Shown: piece by piece, positions 9,152 through 15,898 of the stretch
Layout: each line of letters begins with the position of its first letter
Numbering within the stretch: the first letter of the stretch is position 1
Assembly (NCBI RefSeq): GCF_900101685.1
Contig: NZ_FMZZ01000008.1
Location: 1-64,000, forward strand
From: Actinokineospora iranica
GTDB taxonomy: Bacteria > Actinomycetota > Actinomycetes > Mycobacteriales > Pseudonocardiaceae
Direction of reading: 5' to 3'
Length of the DNA stretch: 64,000 nucleotides
Program-made: the position numbers and the translations under genes
Notes under the pieces: model-generated
Databases searched by the model: none
Seen by the model: the letters and a program-made list of their open reading frames with translations, nothing else
What the model was told of the DNA's origin: nothing

Positions 9152-9460
9152 TCACGCCGGGAACGCGTCCCACTGGACGGGGATCTTGAGGGACGAGTAG
9201 ACCGACGAGCAGTAGGCGTAAGAGGTCGTGCCGGACGCGGCTTTCGCGCCCTGTGCGACCTGGCCGTTGTTGCAGACCGCCGCGCCGATAAACGAACTAC
9301 CGGTGCATCGGATACCGGCGGTGGCGCTGTCATTCCATACCAACGAGCAGTTGAACGCGGCGGCTGTGCTTTCCGCGTTGGCGGTAGACGCGCCGGAGAG
9401 AAGACCGGCAGAGCTGATCAGAACCGCGGCAAGCGCCGAGGCGAAGTTCATGGTGCGCAT
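9152..9460 (-). CDS. small secreted Cys-containing protein, unknown function
   Basis: I do not recognise the family. From ATG 9460 the product is 102 residues: a classical signal peptide (MRTMNFASALAAVLISSAGL...STANA) with likely cleavage after ANA near residue 28, then a mature domain of about 75 residues with four Cys (NCSLVW, RCTGSS, VCNNGQ, YCSSVY), probably two disulfides. It ends SLKIPVQWDAFPA. A GAAGGG-type ribosome binding site precedes the start. The gene diverges from the XRE-lectin gene, with about 200 bp of shared upstream region. It should be exported by Sec; the role is open. Confidence 0.75.
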   Translation of the reverse strand: MRTMNFASALAAVLISSAGLLSGASTANAESTAAAFNCSLVWNDSATAGIRCTGSSFIGAAVCNNGQVAQGAKAASGTTSYAYCSSVYSSLKIPVQWDAFPA

Positions 9461-9666
9461 GGAGAGACCCTTCGTTCGGTGTGGAGCCCGGCCGCCGATC
9501 TCGCCGGGTCGCTTCACGGTGGCCGGTCGGCGTGTCGCATCTGTGGACACGTTTGTCGCGACACTTCGCACCCCCGCTGACCAGGTCTTTCACTCCCAAG
9601 ATGCTGTCCGTGTCGGTTTCGCTACCCTCCGACAGACAGAGGGTCGACAAGTGGAGCGGGGAGCGC

Positions 9667-10560
9667 GTGGACGCCGAGGAGGAGCCCGGGATCACCACCC
9701 TGGGCGAGTTGGGCGGGTATCTGCGGGCGCTGCGCAAGGGCCAAGGGCTGTCGCAGGACAACGTCAGCGGCCGCGCCGCCCGACAGCACCTCAAGATCCG
9801 CCGGGAGCGGGTCTCGGAGATCGAGAACGCCAAGCGGGAGCCGCCGACCGAGCGTGAACTGCTGGCGATCCTGACCGCCCTGCGGCGTCCTGCGGCCGAC
9901 ATCGAACGGCTTCAGGCCGCCCGCGCGAGAATCCTCGGCGGCGAGTCGGAAAGTCCCGTGGAGCCCACTCCGGCGCGCCGGAAAACCCGGCTGCTCACCG
10001 TCGCCGCCGCCGTGGCGATCGTCGCGGCCTCGGTGGCCGTGCTGTGGTCGAGCCGGGGCGACGAACCCGTCGCCACCCCGCAACCGGTGGCCGCCTGGGG
10101 CGCTCCGCCCGGCGCGCTGACCCCCTGCGAGACAGTCGACGGGCAACAGCACTTCGAGTGCTTCCTCTTCTCGCAAGGCAACCCGTCTTACGCGCTCGAC
10201 TTCTACGCGCACTCTTATGAGGTCGTCATCTGGGAACGCAAACCGGATAACGACACGTACGCGTGGAGTCAACGCTGGCAGTTCTGGCGGATCGCCGACC
10301 GCGACGCCTACCTGCTGCGCAACCCGCGCACCACCCAGTGCCTCACCGCGCTCGGCCCCGACCTCGGGATGCCGCTGTCGATCACCCCGTGCGACCCCGC
10401 CAACCCACACCAGCTCTGGAACCGGCGAGACGGCACGCTCAAGACCCAGTCCGGTATGTGCGTCGACGTGCCCCGAGAGCAGTACCGCATGGGCGAGAAG
10501 CCGTACCTCTATCCCTGCCACGGTCGTGCCAACCAGGTGTGGCTGGCACGACACACGTGA
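9667..10560 (+). CDS. membrane-anchored XRE-family regulator with ricin-type lectin-like C-terminus
   Basis: A 297-residue protein with three parts. An N-terminal cytoplasmic helix-turn-helix runs over about residues 10-75 (LGELGGYLRALRKGQGLSQ, then RERVSEIENAKREPP). A single transmembrane helix lies near 110-130 (RLLTVAAAVAIVAASVAVLW). An extracytoplasmic domain of about 160 residues follows, whose end shows beta-trefoil QxW-type motifs (NPHQLWNRRDG and ANQVWLARHT) with paired Cys (TTQCL, ITPCD, GMCVD, YPCHG). This suggests a sensor that reads carbohydrate outside and DNA inside. The GTG start at 9667 has GGGGAG 5-10 bp upstream. It could instead be a RodZ-like cytoskeletal protein; I favour a regulator or sensor. 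Confidence 0.8.
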   Translation: MDAEEEPGITTLGELGGYLRALRKGQGLSQDNVSGRAARQHLKIRRERVSEIENAKREPPTERELLAILTALRRPAADIERLQAARARILGGESESPVEPTPARRKTRLLTVAAAVAIVAASVAVLWSSRGDEPVATPQPVAAWGAPPGALTPCETVDGQQHFECFLFSQGNPSYALDFYAHSYEVVIWERKPDNDTYAWSQRWQFWRIADRDAYLLRNPRTTQCLTALGPDLGMPLSITPCDPANPHQLWNRRDGTLKTQSGMCVDVPREQYRMGEKPYLYPCHGRANQVWLARHT

Positions 10561-10588
10561 CGGTCCTCCGATCGGTTAACTTGGGGCC

Positions 10589-11383
10589 ATGACCAACTCC
10601 CTGGGGGCTCTCTTCGACGCGGGAACCACCCACTTCGACGCGCTCACCGACCGACTGTGGGGCCCGGTAAGCGCGAGCGCGGTAGCCGTCGCTCAGCCGG
10701 TCGAGGGAGAGCACGTCTTCGACGCCTGCTACGGAACCGGCGCGTCCGCCCTGCCTACCGCCCGCGCGGTAGGACCGACCGGCCGCGTGGACGCCATCGA
10801 CCTGGCCGACAAACTGCTCGCCGTCGGCCGTTCCCGCGCCGAGGGCCTGCCCTGGCTCACCTTCCACCACGGCGACGTGACGACCTGGTCCGGCGGCCCG
10901 TACGACCTGGTCCAGTGCGTTCTCGGCGTGTTCTTCCTGCCCGACATGGACGCGGGCTCCCGGGCGCTGATCAGCCGACTGCGCCCCGGCGGCCGCTTCG
11001 CCGCGACGGTCTGGCGCAAGGAGGCGATCCTGCCGGTCCCGGAAATCCTCCAGAACGCCGTGTCACCGGAGCGCGCCGAGACGCCTGCGGCACCCGTGCG
11101 GCGCGGCGCGAGCGAACGCGTCAACACCCCGGAGCTGCTCACGGCCTGGCTGACCGCCCTCGGCCTGCGCGACGCGCGGGTCGTGACCGCGCCGCACACC
11201 CTCCCCCTGGACCCGGACGTGGCCTGGGCGCTGGTGCTCGGCTCGGCGCTGCGCGGCTTCCTGACCGGCCTCGACCCGGCCGCCGTCGAACGCACCCGCG
11301 TCCGCTTCACCCAGGAACTGCTCGACCGCGGCGTGACCGCCATCGACGCCACCACCCTCGTCGGCGTCGGCACCGCGGTCTAG
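10589..11383 (+). CDS. class I SAM-dependent methyltransferase
   Basis: A 264-residue methyltransferase of the UbiE/Methyltransf_11 type. Motif I appears as VFDACYGTGASALPTA (residues about 43-58), followed by the acidic VDAIDLADKLL (motif II), HHGDVTTW (motif III) and FFLPDMDAGSRALISRLRPGGRFAATVW (post-motifs). The substrate cannot be told from sequence. It lies 28 bp after the XRE-lectin gene and may be co-transcribed. Its stop faces the stop of the leftward gene with 1 bp between them. Confidence 0.88.
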   Translation: MTNSLGALFDAGTTHFDALTDRLWGPVSASAVAVAQPVEGEHVFDACYGTGASALPTARAVGPTGRVDAIDLADKLLAVGRSRAEGLPWLTFHHGDVTTWSGGPYDLVQCVLGVFFLPDMDAGSRALISRLRPGGRFAATVWRKEAILPVPEILQNAVSPERAETPAAPVRRGASERVNTPELLTAWLTALGLRDARVVTAPHTLPLDPDVAWALVLGSALRGFLTGLDPAAVERTRVRFTQELLDRGVTAIDATTLVGVGTAV

Positions 11384-11384
11384 C

Positions 11385-12116
11385 TCAGAGCGCCGCCTCG
11401 ACTTCCCGGGCGGCGGCGTCCACCAGCCCCGCGAACTCCCGGGCGTCTGGCGCGACGTTGCTGAACAGCCCCGCGTCCCAACCCTGGTACCCCACCGTGA
11501 CGACGTGCCGGTCCTTGCGGAAGATCAGGTCCACCGAGTAGAACGCCGAGTCGGTGAACTCCTCCACGAGGACCGCCTCGTCCCCGATGTCCTCGATCTT
11601 GTGCACCACGGTCTTGTCCGCCCCGACCCCGTTCTCCGCGATCGTCCGACGGCTCTTGAGGTTCCCCTGGAACTCCGCGGCCGCCTGTTTCTCTGGTGAC
11701 TGGTCGTCACTGTTGGCCTCGGTGAACTCGATCATGTGGACGCTCAGGTCGCGCAACCCCTCACCGTCGACGCCCTCCGTCTGCCCCCACTTGCACCAGA
11801 CGTACTTCCGGCCCGTCCCGCCATCGGCACCCGGCACCCGGTGCGGGTTGGTGGTTCGCATCTTGGCCCGCGTGGCCGCGCTGACCCGGTCGCACTCCTG
11901 CGCCAGCGTGTCCCCGGAAGGCGGACTGCCCCCATCGGCGTGCGCGGAGAGGTAGAAGAACACCCCCGTCCCCGCCCCGCCGAGCAGCAGAACACCCACC
12001 ACGATCCCCACGATCAGGGGAGCCTTGCTCTTCTTGGGCGGAACCGGCGGCGGGTAAGCCTGCGGATAGGCGTGCGGATGGGTATGCGGATAGTGGTGCC
12101 CCGGCATGTGAGTCAT
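11385..12116 (-). CDS. membrane-anchored protein with His/Pro-rich N-terminus, unknown function
   Basis: A 243-residue protein. A cytoplasmic N-terminus rich in His, Pro and Tyr (MTHMPGHHYPHTHPHAYPQA) precedes one transmembrane helix (APLIVGIVVGVLLLGGAGTGVFFYL) at about 34-58. The extracytoplasmic domain of about 185 residues contains two Cys (ECDRV, WCKWG). The pattern resembles the DUF3558-type or other small solute-binding-like extracytoplasmic domains of actinomycetes, but the match is weak and I do not assign a function. Start ATG 12116 has a run of six G about 9 bp upstream. It diverges from the imuA' operon. Confidence 0.75.
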   Translation of the reverse strand: MTHMPGHHYPHTHPHAYPQAYPPPVPPKKSKAPLIVGIVVGVLLLGGAGTGVFFYLSAHADGGSPPSGDTLAQECDRVSAATRAKMRTTNPHRVPGADGGTGRKYVWCKWGQTEGVDGEGLRDLSVHMIEFTEANSDDQSPEKQAAAEFQGNLKSRRTIAENGVGADKTVVHKIEDIGDEAVLVEEFTDSAFYSVDLIFRKDRHVVTVGYQGWDAGLFSNVAPDAREFAGLVDAAAREVEAAL

Positions 12117-12182
12117 CGGTGTAGCCCCCCATGAGATGTGACAGCCGGAGAGTATGCCAGTCCGCTGTGGACCCGAAACAGG

Positions 12183-12210
12183 TTGACAGGCGACCGGCGG
12201 CGGGTACACT
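12183..12210 (+). promoter_or_regulatory. predicted promoter of imuA' (-35 TTGACA, -10 TACACT)
   Basis: TTGACA at 12183-12188 and TACACT at 12205-12210 are separated by 16 bp. The SOS box starts 7 bp after the -10, so LexA would sit over the transcription start near 12217. Confidence 0.7.
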
Positions 12211-12217
12211 TGGCTTA

Positions 12218-12233
12218 TCGAACAAGTGTTCGA
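12218..12233. promoter_or_regulatory. SOS box (LexA operator) upstream of imuA'
   Basis: TCGAACAAGTGTTCGA matches the actinobacterial LexA consensus TCGAAC-N4-GTTCGA exactly in both half-sites. It lies 100 bp before the first good start codon of imuA' and immediately downstream of the predicted -10. Confidence 0.95.
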
Positions 12234-12332
12234 GTGGGGCGACCGGAGTCGAGGCCGCTCGTCCCAGTCGCCGTCTCCCCACGGCTGTTCCGCGTATTGA
12301 GCGGTACGCGAGGCAACCAAGGGAGGTGCGCG

Positions 12333-14180
12333 GTGCGGTCGCTGGCTGCTTTCGGCGCGGGGAAGTACCTGGGAGCAGCCGGCGACCGTCCACCGTCCCA
12401 AGAGGACAAAATGACGGCCTCGCCTTCCGTCCCCTTGTTCGCGCCCCAACGTCCCGCCCGCCCCGCTCATGGAGACCGCCCCGCCCGCTCCGCCCACGAC
12501 GGTCGCGACGGCCGCGACGGTCAAGGTCTCCGCGTGCCGCCCGGCCACGAGCAGATCCCGAGCACGTTGCGGTCAGGGCAACGCGATCATCCGCGGCCGC
12601 GCCTCCAATCGCACTTCCGGCCGCACCTCCAGCGAAACCTCCAGTCGAACCTCCGGCCATACTTCCGGCGACACCAGTCGCTTTTCCGGCCGCACTTCGC
12701 TGCTTCCGTGCCAGTCAGGCCGGTGCCAGCCAGGCCGGTGCCTGCGTCGCGGTATCGCCCCGCGCTAGCCCTCCGGCCTCTCGCGGCCTCTTCCGCCACT
12801 AGCGCGTTCGACATCCGTGCCCTGGATTTCGGCACTCCCGGCCCCAGAGTGTCCACTTCGGACGCCGTCAACGCTGTCGCCTTTTACCCTCCTGCCCCGG
12901 TGGCTCCGGTCGTCTTCGTCTTTTCCTCTGTGCTCGTGAGGCCGCGACTCTTCGCTGCTTCTCAGCCCGATGCCGCTTCTACGCTGTCGTTTTCCCCTGC
13001 GTCGCCAGTTCCTGCTGCCCTGACTGCTTTCTCCCCGCCCGTCAACCCGCCAGCCCGCACTGTTCCCCCGGCTCCCGCCACTTCCTCGGTACCCGCCACT
13101 TCCTCGGTGCCCACCGCTTTCCCGGTGTCTGTCACTTCCTCGGTACCTGCCACTTCCTTGGTGCCCATGGCTTCCTTGGTGCCCGCCACTTCCTCGGCAC
13201 CCGTCGCGTCCGCTCCGATCACGGCGGCCACTGCCTTTGCTGAGATCACTTCTCCTGGGGCACCCGTTCCTGAGGTCCCCGTCGCCTCTCCTGTGCCCGC
13301 GGTCTCTCCCGCATCCACCTCTCCTGCTTTACCTGCCTCTCCTTCCGTGCCCACCTCTCCTTCCGCGCCTCCCCCTCCTTCCGTGCCCACCTCCTCTTCC
13401 GCACCTGTCTCCCCTTCTGTGCCTTCCGACCCGGCCGCGCCCTCTCCACTCGCCGCCCCCGCCCCCCTCGGGTCCCCGGTCCTGCTCGGCCCACCCAGAA
13501 AGCGGCTCGACACCCGCCAAGCCGTCAACCTCAAACCAGCAGTCGCTCTCGAAGTCGACACGCGTTCCCATCCCCTCTCGTCCCCCCGTGTCCTCCCCGT
13601 CCGCTCCGACCTGGCCGCTCTGTTCCCCTGGGGCGGCCTCCGCCGGGGCGGCACCGTCGCCGTCCGCGGTTCTTCCGCCCTCTTGCTCGCCCTCCTTGCC
13701 GAGTCCAGTGCCCGCGGTTCCTGGTCCGCCGTCGTCGGTCTGCCCGATCTCGGCGTCCTCGCCGCGGCGGAACTCGGCGTCGCCGTCGACCGATTGGCCC
13801 TGGTGCCCCGGCCCGGCGTCGACGCCGCCTCGGTCGTCGCCGCGCTGCTCGACGGTTTCGACGTGGTCGCTGTCGCCACCCCCAGGATCGGCGCGGCGCA
13901 CGCGCGCAGGTTGTCGGCCAGGGCGCGCAGTCGCGGCGCGGTCCTCATCCCGTTCGGCTCCTGGCCGGGTGCCGACCTCGAACTGACCTGCGTCCGTGGC
14001 CGCTGGTCCGGTCTCGGCGCCGGGCACGGCAGCCTCGCCGCCCGCCAAGTCGACGTCCAGGCCCGCGGTCGCGGCGCCGCGGCCCGTCCCCGGCACGCCT
14101 CTTTCACTCTTCAGGGCGGTCTTCCCACTCCATGCTTGACGCCTCCCGTCGTCGAACATATGTTCGAGACAGGCAGTTGA
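12333..14180 (+). CDS. imuA': ImuA'-type mutasome accessory protein with very long low-complexity N-terminus
   Basis: The last about 180 residues are a RecA-fold ImuA' domain: VLPVRSDLAALFPWGGLRRG, GTVAVRGSSALLLALLAESS, then PDLGVLAAAELGVAVDRLALVP and VVAALLDGFDVVAVATP. In mycobacteria ImuA' works with ImuB and DnaE2 in SOS mutagenesis. The first about 390 residues are unlike any ImuA' I know: Arg/His/Pro-rich, then Ala/Pro/Ser/Thr/Val repeats such as PATSSVPTAF and SPSAPPPPSVPTS. GTG 12333 follows GGGAGG by 6 bp and gives 615 residues; ATG 12411 after AGAGGA gives 589. Usual ImuA' length is about 200-260, so part of the extension might not be translated or could hide a frameshift. The gene ends 39 bp before imuB. 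Confidence 0.75.
   Translation: MRSLAAFGAGKYLGAAGDRPPSQEDKMTASPSVPLFAPQRPARPAHGDRPARSAHDGRDGRDGQGLRVPPGHEQIPSTLRSGQRDHPRPRLQSHFRPHLQRNLQSNLRPYFRRHQSLFRPHFAASVPVRPVPARPVPASRYRPALALRPLAASSATSAFDIRALDFGTPGPRVSTSDAVNAVAFYPPAPVAPVVFVFSSVLVRPRLFAASQPDAASTLSFSPASPVPAALTAFSPPVNPPARTVPPAPATSSVPATSSVPTAFPVSVTSSVPATSLVPMASLVPATSSAPVASAPITAATAFAEITSPGAPVPEVPVASPVPAVSPASTSPALPASPSVPTSPSAPPPPSVPTSSSAPVSPSVPSDPAAPSPLAAPAPLGSPVLLGPPRKRLDTRQAVNLKPAVALEVDTRSHPLSSPRVLPVRSDLAALFPWGGLRRGGTVAVRGSSALLLALLAESSARGSWSAVVGLPDLGVLAAAELGVAVDRLALVPRPGVDAASVVAALLDGFDVVAVATPRIGAAHARRLSARARSRGAVLIPFGSWPGADLELTCVRGRWSGLGAGHGSLAARQVDVQARGRGAAARPRHASFTLQGGLPTPCLTPPVVEHMFETGS
14136..14164 (+). promoter_or_regulatory. predicted SOS promoter of imuB (-35 TTGACG, -10 TATGTT)
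   Basis: TTGACG at 14136-14141 and TATGTT at 14159-14164 have the ideal 17-bp spacer. The -10 lies inside the second SOS box. The promoter is located within the last codons of imuA'. Confidence 0.65.
14152..14167. promoter_or_regulatory. second SOS box (LexA operator) upstream of imuB
   Basis: TCGAACATATGTTCGA is a perfect 16-bp palindrome and the textbook actinobacterial LexA site. It overlaps the end of imuA' (stop at 14178-14180) and lies 52 bp before the imuB start, giving imuB-dnaE2 a LexA-controlled promoter of its own. Confidence 0.97.
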
Positions 14181-14219
14181 AAAACCCTCATCCACCGACC
14201 CTGACCTGCGGAGAAAGTC

Positions 14220-15770
14220 GTGTCCCGTCTGCTCGTCCTGTGGTGTCCCGATTGGCCGGTCGTCGCCGCGTGCGCCGTCGCGGGGCGCAGCGTGGCCGCA
14301 CCCGCCGCCGTCGTCTCGGCGAACCGGGTGGTCGCGGTCAACGCCTCCGCGCGGGCCGAGGGCGTCCACCTCGACCTGCGCCGCCGCGAGGCCCAGGGCC
14401 GCTGCCCTGACATCACCGTCTTCCCCGACGACCCAGATCGCGACGCCCGATTGTTCGAGCCGGTCGCGGCGGCGGTGGAGGAGGCCGCGGTCGGTGTCGA
14501 GGTGGTCTGTCCGGGGCTGGTCGCCGTTCCCGCGCGCGGCCCCGCCGCCTACTTCGGCTCGGAGGAGGCCGCCGCCGAGCGGCTCATCGACCAGGTCGCC
14601 GCCCACACCGGCGTCGAGTCCCAGGTGGGGGTCGCCGACGGTTTGTTCGCCGCCACCCGCGCCGCCCACCGCGGCGTGGTCGTCGCCCCCGGGGCAGGCG
14701 CCGAGTTCCTCGCCCCGCTGAGCATCCGGGAGTTCCGCGAGCACCCCGAACTGGTCGATCTCCTGCGCAGGCTGGGCATCCGCACCCTCGGCGCCTTCGC
14801 CGCGCTCGACCCCGGCGACGTCGTCTCCCGCTTCGGCGCCGCCGCGGGCCGCGCCCACCGCCTCGCCCGCGGCTTGGAGCAGCGCCCGCCCGCGCGCAGA
14901 CGCCCGCCGGTCGACCTCTCCGTCACCCACAACCCCGACCCGCCCATCGAGCGGGTCGACGCCGCGGCCTTCGTCGCACGCGGCCTCGGGGAGCGGCTGC
15001 ACTCCGGCCTCGCCGCGCACGGCCTGGCCTGCACCCGCCTCGGCATCCACGCGAGCACGGCCAACGGCGAGGAATTGAGCCGGGTGTGGCGCTGCGCCGA
15101 GCCGCTCACCCCCACGGGGATCGCCGACCGGGTCCGCTGGCAGCTTGACGGCTGGCTGCGCGGCGCCCGGCGTCCGTCCGCGGGCATCACGGTCCTGCGG
15201 CTCGAACCGGAGGAAACCGTCGACGGCCGCGCACTGCAACTGGGCCTGTGGCAGGGCGGCCACGACGAGCAGGCCGAACGCGCGGCCCGCGCGATGGTCC
15301 ACGTGCAGGGGCTGCTCGGTCCGGAGGGGGTGCTCACCCCGGTCATCGGCGGCGGCCGGGGTCCCGCGGACCAGGTCCGCCTTGTCCCCTGGGGGGACGA
15401 GCGCGTCCCCGCGGCGCCCGTCGACCAGCCTTGGCCGGGGCGATTACCGGCGCCCTCTCCGGCGACGGTTCCGACGCGGACGTTGCCCGTGTCGGTGATC
15501 GACCGCGACGGCCTTGAGGTCGGGGTCACCGGTCGGTTCGTGCTCACCGGAAGGCCGGACGTGGTCGCGGTCGGCGGTGGGCAGACCCGCCGAGTCCTCG
15601 CCTGGGCCGGTCCGTGGCCCGCCGACGAGCGCTGGTGGGAGCTGGGCGCCGGGCGCAGGCGGGCCCGGTTGCAGGTGCTGCTCGCCGAGAAGTCCGAAGA
15701 GGACAGTCAGGACGCGCTGCTGCTGGTGCGTGAGAACGAGAAGTGGTCAGTGGAAGGGATATACGACTGA
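14220..15770 (+). CDS. imuB: ImuB, Y-family polymerase-like mutasome scaffold
   Basis: A 516-residue protein starting RLLVLWCPDWPVVAACAV, the ImuB form of the Y-family palm. The acidic residues that coordinate metal in active Y-family polymerases are absent, as in other ImuB proteins, so it should act as an adaptor. QLGLW at residues 340-344 corresponds in place and sequence to the QLPLWG beta-clamp-binding motif of M. tuberculosis ImuB. The C-terminal region (PWPGRLPAPSPATVPTRTLP and VLAWAGPWPADERWW) is typical and contacts partner proteins in the family. The start is GTG 14220. The stop overlaps the ATG of a 42-aa ORF (ATGA-type overlap at 15768-15772). Confidence 0.95.
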   Translation: MSRLLVLWCPDWPVVAACAVAGRSVAAPAAVVSANRVVAVNASARAEGVHLDLRRREAQGRCPDITVFPDDPDRDARLFEPVAAAVEEAAVGVEVVCPGLVAVPARGPAAYFGSEEAAAERLIDQVAAHTGVESQVGVADGLFAATRAAHRGVVVAPGAGAEFLAPLSIREFREHPELVDLLRRLGIRTLGAFAALDPGDVVSRFGAAAGRAHRLARGLEQRPPARRRPPVDLSVTHNPDPPIERVDAAAFVARGLGERLHSGLAAHGLACTRLGIHASTANGEELSRVWRCAEPLTPTGIADRVRWQLDGWLRGARRPSAGITVLRLEPEETVDGRALQLGLWQGGHDEQAERAARAMVHVQGLLGPEGVLTPVIGGGRGPADQVRLVPWGDERVPAAPVDQPWPGRLPAPSPATVPTRTLPVSVIDRDGLEVGVTGRFVLTGRPDVVAVGGGQTRRVLAWAGPWPADERWWELGAGRRRARLQVLLAEKSEEDSQDALLLVRENEKWSVEGIYD

Positions 15771-15898
15771 TGATCCATGACGACGAGCAGCCCATGGTGG
15801 TCGACTGGCTCGACATGGTCGGGTTAGCCGAGCTCATCCCGCAGCCGAGGCATTCGCCGGAGAACTGGTTTCCGCCGGGTGGGGTCCCTGAGCGCTGA
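15770..15898 (+). CDS. 42-aa ORF translationally coupled between imuB and dnaE2
   Basis: A short frame beginning ATG at 15770, whose A is the last base of the imuB TGA stop, and ending TGA at 15896-15898, whose A is the first base of the dnaE2 ATG. Both ends therefore overlap by one base, the arrangement of translational coupling. The product is acidic and hydrophobic: MIHDDEQPMVVDWLDMVGL, then a short AELIPQPRHSPENW stretch and a Pro/Gly-rich tail ending GVPER. It has three Trp/Phe-type anchor residues and no signal peptide or membrane segment. I do not recognise a family. By position it could be a fourth mutasome component or simply a coupling leader for dnaE2. Confidence 0.65.
   Translation: MIHDDEQPMVVDWLDMVGLAELIPQPRHSPENWFPPGGVPER

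Noticed and set aside
12117-12332. Additional small gene between the His/Pro-rich membrane protein and imuA'
   Set aside because: The stretch is explained by the divergent promoter region, the SOS box and an untranslated leader; no frame with a start signal was found.
12469-12768. Alternative plus frame with Ser/Thr/Gly/Arg repeats (NRTSGRTSSETSS) inside the imuA' extension
   Set aside because: Short, no ribosome binding site, ends in a stop before the conserved domain. Kept in mind as a possible sign of a frameshift but not annotated.
12962-14107. Leftward 381-codon frame with GTEEVAGTEE repeats opposite imuA'
   Set aside because: Antisense of the Ser/Thr/Val/Pro repeat in imuA'; the plus frame leads into the conserved ImuA' domain and has SOS promoter and ribosome binding sites.
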